From Pelomyxa schiedti (lineage: Eukaryota > Evosea > Pelobiontida > Pelomyxidae), in contig JAHLWZ010001048.1 of the NCBI GenBank assembly GCA_020536535.1, positions 1 to 25,410 of the forward strand: 25,410 bases of DNA. The letters are read 5' to 3'. The translations under genes were made by a program, and so were the position numbers. Shown piece after piece: positions 9,101 to 20,166 of this stretch. Each line of letters opens with the position of its first letter. Position 1 is the stretch's first letter. The notes under the pieces are model-generated. The model saw only the letters and a list, made by a program, of their open reading frames with translations, had not been told where the DNA came from and ran no database searches.

Positions 9101-12100
9101 GGAAATGTGGAAAAAAGCTGCATTACAGCAGTGTGTGTGTCAACGGGGAGGTACTGAAGACTGGTGATGCTGTCAAAGTCAGAAAACCCAAGAATAGCAA
9201 GTCTTCACCTCACTCCCAAAGTACTCCGCAGTATGTGCTCATCTTGTCTCTTTATTGTGAGGTATGACCATTATTTTGTTATGTTTCCTGAGGAAATTCC
9301 TAGAATTCAGTCTCCATGATGCATGGCGTTTTTTTTCAAGCCGGATATGTTACAGTACTTGGTGAAACAGCGTTTGAAAATGAACTATTTCAGATTCCTT
9401 TCTGCGGAAATATCGCCTTAAATCAGATCCGCTACAAAGTTAGCATGACAAATGCCACAATACTTGACATAACTCAAAAAGGTATCTTTGTCTTACAAGC
9501 CACCAAGTGAAAACTGGGCAAAAGAGGGTATTCTCTTTTCTTTGCTAGGATTCCTCCCTCCCGTTCGAAGTATTTGATAACCTTTTTAGGTACCACTGAT
9601 GAACCACTTGTTATTTCTGATCCCAGAACATTTGTCTGGCGCTGTTTGTGGATCGGATCTGAGAGGCGATTTGTATCTCCACCATCGAACTGTCACTTTT
9701 CCTCCACTGATCTTGCAACCTTGAGTATATTATAACTTTATGTACTGGCACTCACACATACTAAAGAATGCCCATACTGCAAGACATCTGGTGAAGCAAG
9801 TCCCGTAACAAGTATTTTCACCTAACTTCAACATAAAACTACCAATGTATACAAACAGAATATCGTGGTTATGATGTGAATGGTGTGAGATACAACGTTG
9901 GCGATTGTGCATTCTTTCCCCCAGAAACGTGGTCATTGGGATCTGATGTATAAGCAAGAAGCATTAAAATTCGAATAACTATGTTTGCAGCCTGAAAAGG
10001 ATGTGATTGTGGATGAGATCGATGAAGAACGACAAAACAATCCTCTTTTGTATCCCGAATATTACAGAAAGTGTATGAAAAAAGCGTGTGCATTTAGTTG
10101 AATCTTCATTCTGATCACTCATTTCCACACAGAAAACGATTCCCTGCACCGAAGCCATACCAGATCGGTCAAATTTTGAAAATTACCAATAAGAACAACA
10201 AAACCTACTTCCTCCTGTCCAAATTCTATAGGCCTGAGGAGACCATGTCTTTAGACGCAAATAATCCACACCCCTACAATGAGTTGTTTTCCTCTGACCA
10301 GACACAAAGTGTTTCTGCTAACAAAGTTCAGGGCTTGTGCACTGTGCTCCGTTAGTCTTCACTCATCAATTTTCCTCATCAAAATGCACTGAAAGTACAA
10401 TTAGATAACTCTGAGCTGGCCAGTGTTGATCGTGATGAGGTTTTTTTCCAAGATAATTGCTTCTTCTTTTGCAAAAAATATGACCCACGCACCAAAAAAG
10501 TATAGTTGTTTCTCTTCTACCTCTTTTCTCAAAGAGTGCAGGTTTGTGAAACAGAAGCACCAAAACGTGCTTCTCCAGTCTCTATTCCGAGCCTTGCTCA
10601 TCCACGTATTTCCCCATCCATTTTCCATTTCAATTTGAACATAATAAATTCAGGGCCACTGAGATGCCTTGATATATTTGCTGGGTGTGGTGGTCTAAGT
10701 GCAGGATTAGAACAGGTTTATTCTTCTATGGCTTCAACGTTGTTCACCCTTTCCTTTCATTTTTTAAAACCACAAGTCCGGCATTGTAGATTTGGAGTGG
10801 GCAATAGAAATTGACGACCAAGCATCAAAAGCATGTAAGTTGAATCATCCTAAAGCGCAAGTTTTCTCAGTAAGCACCTTGACTAATATTGCTTGTTCCC
10901 TTAACTCACGGGAAATTAGGAGGACTGCAATTCCTTGCTTTCCTCTATCATCCGGCATGAAGCGGGAGAAGATTCCCACAACCACAACCTGCCTCGTGTT
11001 GGGGATGTAGAGGTCATAGTAGGAGGTCCTCCATGCCAAGGCTATTCTGGTTTGTAACTTATAACAATAGCTTTGTTTTAACTTCTTTGGGAAAGGTATG
11101 AACCGCTTTTCCTCTGGTACCTACTCGAAATTCAAGGTAACGCACCTACACCAAAAACCCACCTTGCCTTATCTTTTTAGAATTCACTTGTTGCAACCTT
11201 TCTGAGTTACTTGGACTTTTTCAGACCAAAGTATTTTTTGTTGGAGAATGTCCGGAACTTCTTCTTTTTTAAAAAACAAGCCGTAAGTAGTCCTGACCTA
11301 AGATTTCGTTGTCCTGCCAGTATAAACTTACCCAGGCCTCAGGTTCTCAAGCTTGTTTTACGCTGTCTGGTTGAGATGCACTACCAGTGCACTTTTGGAA
11401 TACTACAGGCTGGACACTATGGAGTGCCTCAGTCAAGAAGGCGTGCTTTTATATTAGCAGCTGCCCCTAATGAGGTTTTGTTTCTTATTGTCTGGCCCTT
11501 GATGACTTATCCTAAATTCAGGTTCTGCCCCAGTTCCCTTCCCCAAGGCACATTTTCTCCAAAGGAACGTCCTCGCATCCCGGATCAGAGTCTATTACGA
11601 TTGGAGATACCAAATTTACAATGTTCAATCAAAAATCAGCCCCATTCCGGCTTGTTACAGTTAGGTACAAAATATGCGTTCAGCTTTAGAACTGAAATCT
11701 CATCAAAACAAGAGATGCCATTTCTGATCTCCCAAAAGTGGACGCCTATGCATCAGAAGAAATTCTAGAATATGATAAAGACCCACAATCACATTACCAG
11801 CGGCTTGTGAGAGGAAGTAGGACCCTCTCATCTCACTTAGTGTTTACTCAATTGCGTACCCCAGGAATTCCATCATCTCATGTAGCAGATCAGATTGTCA
11901 AGCAACTGACACCCCTCGTTATAGCGCGCATTAAGCTCATCCCCCCTAACAAAGGTGGGGACTGGAGAGATCTTCCAAACCAGGTTGTTACACTCCCCGA
12001 CGGCACAAAGACGGAGCTGCTGCCTTATACACATCACGACAAAAAGGTCTTCACTCTTTCCAGAGTTCCTTTCTTTGTAAAAGAAGAACTAGCAAGGAGA

Positions 12101-13390
12101 TGGTCCCAATGGACAGCTCAGAGGCGTGTGCATTTGTGCCACAGGAGTTCCATGCCCCAGCTCCAAAGAGCATCTATTAAACACAATTATACCCTGGTGC
12201 CTACCCCATACATGTATGTGTGGCTTCATCTCTTTTCCGTCACAAACCTCACTTAACTACTGAATGAATGTAGCTAACCGGCATAACAACTGGGCTGGAT
12301 TGTACGGAAGGCTCAACTGGAACGGCGTATTCTTGACAACTGTGACTATTCCAGAGCCAATGGGCAAGCAGGTATGAGTTTTCGGCTGTGGATCAACAAT
12401 AATAAGATTATTATTTCTTTTACTAATCATTCCAACAGGGTCGAGTTTTACATCCAAACCAAAACCGATGCGTTACCGTCAGAGAGTGTGCACGCTCACA
12501 AGGCTTTCCTGACAGCTACAAATTCTGTGGTGATGTAACCCACCGTTTTAGACAGGTAATTTCCCCGGGTGAATTGACCCCCAGAGGCTTCTTTCTGACC
12601 CACACTTCAGATCGGAAACGCCGTTCCGCCGCCACTGGCCCGCTGCATTGGAATGGAAATACGAAAAGCCTTGGTTTCTAACGAGCGCAGATTGAATGAA
12701 GCACAGGAGGCCATTCCGGAAACTGAAGATACAGCGGAACCCGAGCCACAACCGGATTCTGACCCTGAGAACGAAAAAGAGGCAACAACAGAACCCGCGG
12801 AGAAATCCGAACCAGAATCACCTTCATCGGAACCAGCAGAACCATCAGCAGAGTCATCGGAATCAGATTCAAAGCCAAAGCCATCCAAACCCAGATCCAG
12901 AGCCCAGATCAAACCCAAATCAAAACCAAAGGCAAAGGCCAAGCCAGCAAAACCAGAACCAGAACCAAAACCAAAATCAGACTCAGAATCTGAAGACGAA
13001 ATAGTAGAGATAACACCCCCCAAATCAAAAGCAACAGCAACAACCACTACAACCATCACCAAGAATGGCAACAAACCACCGGCAAAAGAACAAGAACCCT
13101 CCACATCAAAACCAACAAAACCCCCGACAAAAACAACCGGCCCTCCTCCGCACGCCGCGCTGGCCTCCCATAATGTCCCCGATCCAGACTCCGGCACGCC
13201 GGAGACCACCGACAACCACAACAACGATAAGCCGGATCCATCAGCATCGTCGTCGTCACTACCCAAAGGTGATGGAGATGCCGAAAGTGGCGACAGTGAC
13301 AGCGACGAAGAGCTACCGCCAGCGACGGAACAGGAGGAGATTCTGTCCTCTGAAATATCTGATGCCGGGAATGACTCTGAAGACGAGTAG
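6181..13390 (+). CDS. DNMT1: DNMT1-type DNA (cytosine-5)-methyltransferase
   Basis: Maintenance cytosine methyltransferase, 1,813 aa, from 30 exons: 6181–6977, 7087–7203, 7361–7408, 7467–7635, 7686–7929, 7978–8130, 8180–8286, 8427–8838, 8911–8926, 8982–9261, 9304–9438, 9500–9527, 9590–9724, 9767–9811, 9859–9947, 9991–10070, 10133–10350, 10396–10499, 10542–10715, 10777–10869, 10920–11049, 11096–11136, 11181–11282, 11343–11474, 11522–11664, 11713–12046, 12093–12213, 12274–12371, 12439–12555, 12611–13390. Domains: disordered N-terminus with a KG repeat; RFTS (about 325–545; SWWAEW); CXXC zinc finger (about 634–677, eight cysteines, KFGG); BAH1; BAH2 ([15 protein letters not shown]); catalytic domain with motif I ([10 protein letters not shown]), IV ([10 protein letters not shown], nucleophile Cys about 1187), VI (ENV), VIII ([13 protein letters not shown]) and X (GNAVPPPLA). 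All catalytic motifs are intact, so it should be active, acting on hemimethylated CpG in the nucleus. The start at 6181 has a purine at -3. The acceptor of exon 4 is the least certain. Confidence 0.95.
6641..6832 (+). repeat. Asp/Gly- and Lys/Gly-coding low-complexity repeats in methyltransferase exon 1
   Basis: 6641–6700 is a GAT/GAC and GGC/GGT run that encodes an Asp stretch and then glycines. 6763–6832 is a run of AAG/AAA-GGG/GGA codons encoding about ten Lys-Gly units with one Arg. In animal DNMT1 a KG repeat lies between BAH2 and the catalytic domain; here it sits near residue 200. Confidence 0.85.
12659..13390 (+). other. Long low-complexity C-terminal tail of the methyltransferase
   Basis: After motif X the last exon continues for about 240 residues. 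The tail has an acidic Glu/Pro/Ser half, a Lys/Pro-rich basic stretch, then [13 protein letters not shown], Thr/Pro-rich spacer, and an acidic end (SDSDEELPP … GNDSEDE). Most DNMT1 proteins end shortly after motif X. The hydrophobic IVEI next to acidic residues resembles a SUMO-interaction motif (inference). No folded domain is visible. Confidence 0.8.
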
Positions 13391-14383
<993 letters not shown>

Positions 14384-14483
14384 ACAAAACCATCATGAAT
14401 CAAGCAACAAACAACATAAATAAGTACATAGTGAACATGTTGGGTAAAGTAAAATGAATTCCCATCTCCACGATTTTTCTGGA

Positions 14484-16906
14484 TCACAACCTCAGTCTTT
14501 TGTTTAGAGGCTGAGCAGGTTGCACACCAGAGAGGCACTCGAGGGCATCCAAGCATGACATCCTAGTCTGCTTGTCTGTTTCCATCATTGCAATCATCAC
14601 ATCCTTCATCAAGCCGCTGCTCTGCGCACTGTCAGCAGCACGAGGGAAGAAAGAAAGGGGGTCTGGGAACGAGGCTGCAAGCTTTTCTGGTGTGAAGGTG
14701 GCCATGTTGTTGTTGAGTGTGCTCCCAATGAACTTGTGTTGTGGTGGAAGGAGTGCATCCCAGAACGTGACTGCCAATGCAAACGAATCACACTTGGAGT
14801 AAGAGAACAGTGTTGGACCAGTTGCCCTGAGTGTCCTCAGGAGTGCACTCAGCTCTGGTGGCATGGTTCCTGTGTTCCCCCACAGTTGTGTGTGCTTCTG
14901 TGGGGATGTGTAGTTTGGTGTGTGACGAGAAAGCAGAGAACAAGCACGAGATCAAGAAAGGATTCTATTATTTGTTCTGTTTGTTGTTTGTTTTGATTTG
15001 TGAGGTTTTGGGTCGTGATTCTAAGGTCGGAGTGTGTCGGGCTTATAAGGACTCGAAAACGACTTGAAATCGAGGTGAACGATCAGGTAGATTTCCGCGA
15101 ACTTGATTTCCTAAGATGTCAGGTCCGAGTGCTGACTCAGCAGGTCAGTCTCCCAGTCTCGGCGTTCGCGCTCGTGCTCGCAGAGAGTTTGCTTGTGTAT
15201 TCTACAGAATCACACAGTTGCATATCTGAAGATACTTCAACCTCAAGGTCAGGCTTGAGGCATTGAATGGCCTCACCAAAGTCAATCAGGGAGAGTGTTT
15301 TGTCTGGGTCGACCAATACGTTGTCTTCCTTGATGTCCCTTTGTTGTATGTCACAAAACAAAACAAAAAAAAAGAGGGATGGAAGGGATGAAACGAGAAA
15401 ACCTGTGAATGAACTTGTTGGTTTCAATGTGGCTCACTGCCATAAGTGCCTGTTGGAACAGGTTCACTGTCACATCCCATGGGGCTCCATGCGAAGATGA
15501 AGGAGAGTGCAGGGACTGGAGAAAGCTTGAAAGAGGGATTCCACCAAAGGGCATGATGAATGCAAGTGACTTGTGCAGTGCCATTTCTCTGAAAATTGCT
15601 TGGCTTGCTGGAATCTGCTCAATAAACTCATCTGGCAATCTGTGTCTGGTTAGAACGCCACACTGCACCGAAATAATCACCTGGGAATGACTAGTGCGCC
15701 AAGGGGATGGATCACATTGGGATGAGGAGGTATTGAAGAGAGAATCACACACTCAGACATGTACTTCTGCCTGATCATTGTATGCCTTGGTGTGTTCTCC
15801 CAGTTGAACATAACTTTCATAACCATGCTTGATCTGGTTATTGTGCTGGTTGCTGCCGCACTGGTGGTTCCCACAGTAGGGGTATTTAAACACAGTACTT
15901 GAAAGGCAGCAGCACTCGCACCAGTTCCAAGGAGCTTCACCAATGTGAAGTCAGAAATATCTGCTGGAATCAGAGCAATCATTTGTTTCACCATTTTCTG
16001 TGCGATGGAGTGGGACTAAACCAGAATGAAAGATGAAAACCTTTTCTTTTTGTATTTCATCAGTGAGAGATTGGACTCTGGCTTGAAGGTTCAAATTTTC
16101 TTCTTTCCCTTTTTCACATCATTTTTGCAACATTACATGGCGTTTCACATACAATGTCCAAGTTCTGCTTTTAACATTTCAATCTGTGATGTGAGACTGC
16201 TAACTGGAGGTGGTATTGGCTTTAGATCAAAAAAGAAAGGGAGCCTTACTTGTTGGTGTGCACACTGGAGAAGCCACTGCAAGTATTTGTTGTGCCCACC
16301 CATTGCCTCATCCACTTCAGCTTGGCTCTTCTCGTCGACTCTGCCCCCATGTGCCAAAATCATCCGTGCCACCTCCATGTGGCCACAAAGCAGAGCTGCA
16401 GTAAGGGGGGTAGTGGCCGGCGGTGCGCCAGAATCCAACCCGCAATGGACGACCCTGCAGTGAGAAGTATTATTCACATCCGTCCGAGGGTGTCCCAGCA
16501 GCAGCGCCACCACGCCGGCCTGCCCCACGCTGCTGGCCTCCAACAATGGGTTGCCCTTGTTTGGGTCAACACCCACCACGCCCAGCAGCTCCCGCACGAC
16601 CTCCTTCCTGCCGTACATGCACGCACTCGACAGCGGCGTTCTGCCAAGCCAGTCCCTGTTGACGTCGCTGTACGGCCGGTGCGGGCGTGGCGGCGACAAC
16701 AGCAGGCGGACGACAGCGGCACTCCCGGCCTCGTGCAGAAGCGCGGTTGTGGCGTTGTTGATGTCGATGGCGGGGTTGCGTGTGAGGATGTCGCATGCAA
16801 CAACAGCATCGCCACGGCGAATGGCCCGCATCAGCTGGCGCTCGAGCTTGGCCCAGTCTGTGGACACACTGGCCGTTCCCGTCTGACGTTGTGATTCAGC
16901 CTGCAT
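14484..16906 (-). CDS. Ankyrin-repeat protein kinase
   Basis: Predicted 639 aa from six in-phase exons: 16906–16153, 16081–16041, 16015–15681, 15645–15403, 15338–15206, 14897–14484. Residues about 25–210 hold ankyrin-type helical repeats (GRTPLSSACMYGRKEVVREL; TPLTAALLCGHMEVARMIL), some degenerate. A short coiled coil follows (QSLTDEIQKEK), then a kinase domain. The glycine loop is GTGASAAAF, with Ala for the third Gly; the ATP lysine is in MVMKV; HRDIKEDN is split by an intron; IDFGEA is intact; the APE region reads MPPEL. It should be active, probably Ser/Thr because of the lysine in HRDIK. The C-terminus NKRLRL is basic. The kinase is not a close relative of genes A–C and lacks their tail. 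The 14898–15205 intron is unusually long for this window. Confidence 0.85.
14898..15205 (-). other. Long intron of the ankyrin kinase
   Basis: At 308 nt this intron is several times longer than the usual 40–80 nt. The splice drawn joins CDS to KHTQLWGNTGT in phase. It holds a perfect 13-bp palindrome, TGCTGACTCAGCA, at 15130–15142. No coding exon or mobile element is recognisable inside. The upstream donor could lie elsewhere, because the frame stays open to 15137. Confidence 0.55.
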
Positions 16907-17043
16907 CGATTGATCACCTCCTTACTTTCTTGTTACCACGGAGCTACGATAACGATCGTTCAGGTCTGTTGATACTTCAGCCAAGTGTCCGTGCTTAAAT
17001 TGTGTTTGATTTATGTGTGCAGCATCATTAAAAGATTTCTTCA

Positions 17044-19927
17044 TCAGTGTGATGAAGCAAGGTGGATGGATGGGATCAATGCAGAGAGCCATTGTGTGAT
17101 ACAGTCGTTGACTTGGTCATCTGTTACTTGTACTCCTGTTGTTGACGTAATTGCAGTACAGCACCCAAACAGAAACTTCACAATCACTGTGAATGGAACC
17201 CGGTTCTCCTCTGGTTCAATGAGAAGGTTAGTCTAGTGGAATTGTGAATGTGCGTGGGCAGTGACAACCAAGGATTGAGAGGCATGACTGCACAACAAGG
17301 AGCATGAGGTCTGCCGCGGTTCTCAATTGGGAATCAATTGTGGAGTGCATTAGACCCTCCACAACTTCGAGGGAGGCCTTCCTCCTGCTGAGGCAGGGTG
17401 CAATCTCTTGTTCAGTTGATTCGCCGCAAAGTCTCTTCACCTCTGTTGTTTGTTGTTAGTGGATTGGAGATGTGTTCCATTCTGAAACAAGAACCATCAA
17501 CATCAGGTTGTGGAAGCAGTGTCTTCTGATCGGTCATGAACTTTGCTTGCTGATGGAGCGGGAGTGCGGCGAATGTGGAGTCAACAAGGCCTCCATTGAG
17601 AATCTCAGTCATCAGAATGCCAAAGCTCCACATGTCTCCTGTTTGTGGTCAACAAGAAGATGCTGACAATAAAACAACCTTTAATCGAATAATGTTCAGT
17701 GAACATTTGTGGGGACATATAAACAGCTGTCCCTGGTCCTTTGGTACTGGTTCCAAGTACTTGTTGAGACATTTCACAGGATACACCTGTTGTTGGTGTG
17801 AATGAAAAAAGAAAGAAACAGGTGAGCAAAGTCAGAAAGATACCAAAGTCACAAATCTTTGGAGTTCCATTGGAGTCAAAAAGTATGTTGTTGCTGCTAA
17901 GGTCCCGGTGCATGATCTTCTGCCTGGACGGGTACAATGTAATCAGATAGGTTTTGTTGAACTTTCCACGAACCTGTGGAGACTGTCCATTCCCTTGGAA
18001 ACATTCAAGGCAACAGCCACGGCTTCATTGAACATCAGCTGCTTCTTCTTGTAGTTAGTCATCAATCAATGGGAAATCTCATCAACCTTTTCCAGCAGTT
18101 GCCTGAGACTACAACACAAGACTTCAGACACAATCATCAGGTGCCCAGATCCAGTAATAGCCGTTCCAATGCACCTAACAATGTTGGGGTTCCTCAGCCC
18201 ACTCACAATCTGTGTTTGCTCCAGGTTAACAATGGAATTCAGTGAGGGTGAAAACCTCTGCTTCCCGCATGAACTTCTCAACATAAGGTTCCCTAATGAT
18301 CTCATGTATCTTTTTCACAGCCACTTCTCTTTTTGAAGGAGTGTGAATGCACCTTTCCACTGTTCCATAACTTCCACCTCCCAAGTGCCCAGTAACTTGA
18401 AGATCAGTGTCCCTGATAGTCATCACTGGCCTCAGGCTGACCTTTGCCTCTGTGATTTTTGTCATTTAGTGTGAAAAGTAAAATTGGGTGAACCAATAGC
18501 CACTCCGACAGGAAGTAATGACAAGGAAGTTCCTTCCAGTTCCACATTTTGACCAGAGTTACCTGTTAGAGAAGCAGACACAGTCTGGTGATTTTCGTCC
18601 AGTCCAAACCTTTTCTGAACTTCCATCTTCACAACCTTTTTTTGTTTGAGGGAGGTGGAGAGGAGACCATGGTTTTACCTTGTCCAATGGACACAAGGAA
18701 CAAACTGAATCATGAAATGTGATGTTGTGACTTTCCAGTGTGATTGAGAGTTTCTTCATTGCACACTGTGTTGCTGGAGTACCCTTGTGTGACCTTAAGC
18801 CGTCTCTCTCTTGTGGAACTGTATTTGTCCAAACTCCTCGTTGAATATGCTGCAAGGTGTGCTCCAACGAATGTATCTGCTCTTTCAATTTACCCTGGAC
18901 AAAGAATTCTTAATTCTAATGACAAGAGAAGAGTGCACACCACAATCTGTTGGTCACCACTGCATCCCATTTGCTGAGAGATACCTATCTCACGTCCTTG
19001 GAAAACACCATTCGTCAAAGTGCCTTCAATGCGGGTCCCTGAACTTCGAAATGCGGCAGTGCCCTGCCCAACACCCCTATCTGTGAATGTTCCACTGAAT
19101 TCATCGCCATTCACCCACCTAATTGTGCCCGACTTGATGGCACCCATCTCCCAAGAGCCCTCAAACAAAGTACCGGAGCACGCCCACACCTTTTTCCCAG
19201 CTCCATTCTCCTTCCCCATCACCCAATCTCCCTCGTACCTATCTCCGTTCTCCCAAATCCTGACACCCCTCCCATGGAACTTGTCATCCTCCCACCCGCC
19301 AACGTAGCTCCCTCCTCCCCCAGTATCTCCTCCCGCACCAAACAACATCCTACCAGTCCCGCACCTCCTTCCCTGCACAAACTGACCGTGATACATGTCG
19401 CCATTGGCCGGCGATATCCACGTGCCACGCCCGTGCCACTTGTTCCCGCTCCACTCGCCCTCGTACACCGTCACCATCGCGGCCGTCCCACAATCGCCGC
19501 CACCGCGCTCGCCGCCTGCTTTTTTCCTCCTCTGGACACCCCACCCCTGCATCTCGTACGCCTGCTTCTCCGAGTTGCACACCCAGTCGCCGTGCCACTC
19601 GTCGACGCCGTCCTGGCGCCACGTCCCGCGGCTCCACGAGTCGTCGCGCCACAGGCCCTCGAAGCACGGGCTGCTCGCGCCGGCGCCCACGCCGCTGCGC
19701 CAGGTGCCCCAGCCGTCCCTCTTGTCCTCGCGCCACTCGCCGTCGTAGAGCATGGGGCTGCTGGCCGCCGTCGCCTTCCACGCGCACGCGCCGCGGCCGT
19801 CGCGCAGGCCGCCGACGAGGCGCCCTGTGTACGACTCGCGGTCTGGCCCCGCCGACCCAGAGTCGTCGACCACGGACTGCACAGCCTCGTCGTTGGCCGT
19901 CCTGGTCCCAAAGGGCGACCGTCTCAT
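17044..19927 (-). CDS. Gene B: MORN-repeat kinase with C-terminal tail domain
   Basis: Predicted 757 aa from 11 in-phase exons: 19927–18994, 18881–18679, 18635–18563, 18449–18256, 18209–18087, 18047–17974, 17923–17844, 17786–17679, 17638–17495, 17442–17269, 17210–17044. The start has a strong context (ACCACCATGA). Order: about ten MORN repeats (YEGEWSGNKWHGRGTW type) to about residue 305, a short coil (QIHSLEHTLQHIQ), the Cys box (CAMKKLSITLE…ITFHDSVCSLCPLDK), a kinase with GGGSYG, VAVKK, IMHRDLSSNN, DFG and MSPQMF, and one tail (AADLMLLVVQSCLSILG; VTDDQVNDCITQWLSAL). All catalytic residues are present. It is the plainest member of the family, with one cassette and no extension. The second exon's acceptor (18882) is chosen by phase and is the least certain. 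The first exon is CpG-dense and the rest CpG-poor. Confidence 0.85.
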
Positions 19928-20166
19928 GGTGGTCCAGGGGGGGTGTCAAATTTTTTCTAAGCTAATCGCTGGTCTGGTGTTTCTTTTATTCAGCCAATTC
20001 TTGTTGTTTTTTTCCCCCGAGACTTGGGAAATTGAGGTAGAGAACATTGGGCCCATCCCTTTGGATCATGCATTTAGCAATTTCCCTAATCAAGGCATTA
20101 GTGCAATTTTGATTCTTGTCCCCTTTGTATTTTGTTGTATTTATTTATTTATTTATTTTGAATTAA

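Noticed and set aside
9439-9499. Extension of the BAH1 exon to the donor at 9482
   Set aside because: That donor leaves the wrong phase for the next exon and gives a stop. The donor at 9439 gives IRYK joined to PPSENW in phase with a 61-nt intron.
9535-9589. A 20-nt intron (9570–9589) with a tiny exon at 9549–9569
   Set aside because: It is in phase, but joining 9527 directly to 9590 removes one ordinary 62-nt intron, is also in phase and keeps BAH1 intact, so the simpler splice is preferred.
14940-15130. A tRNA or other small RNA gene in the long ankyrin-kinase intron
   Set aside because: No T-loop or anticodon-stem pattern could be drawn.
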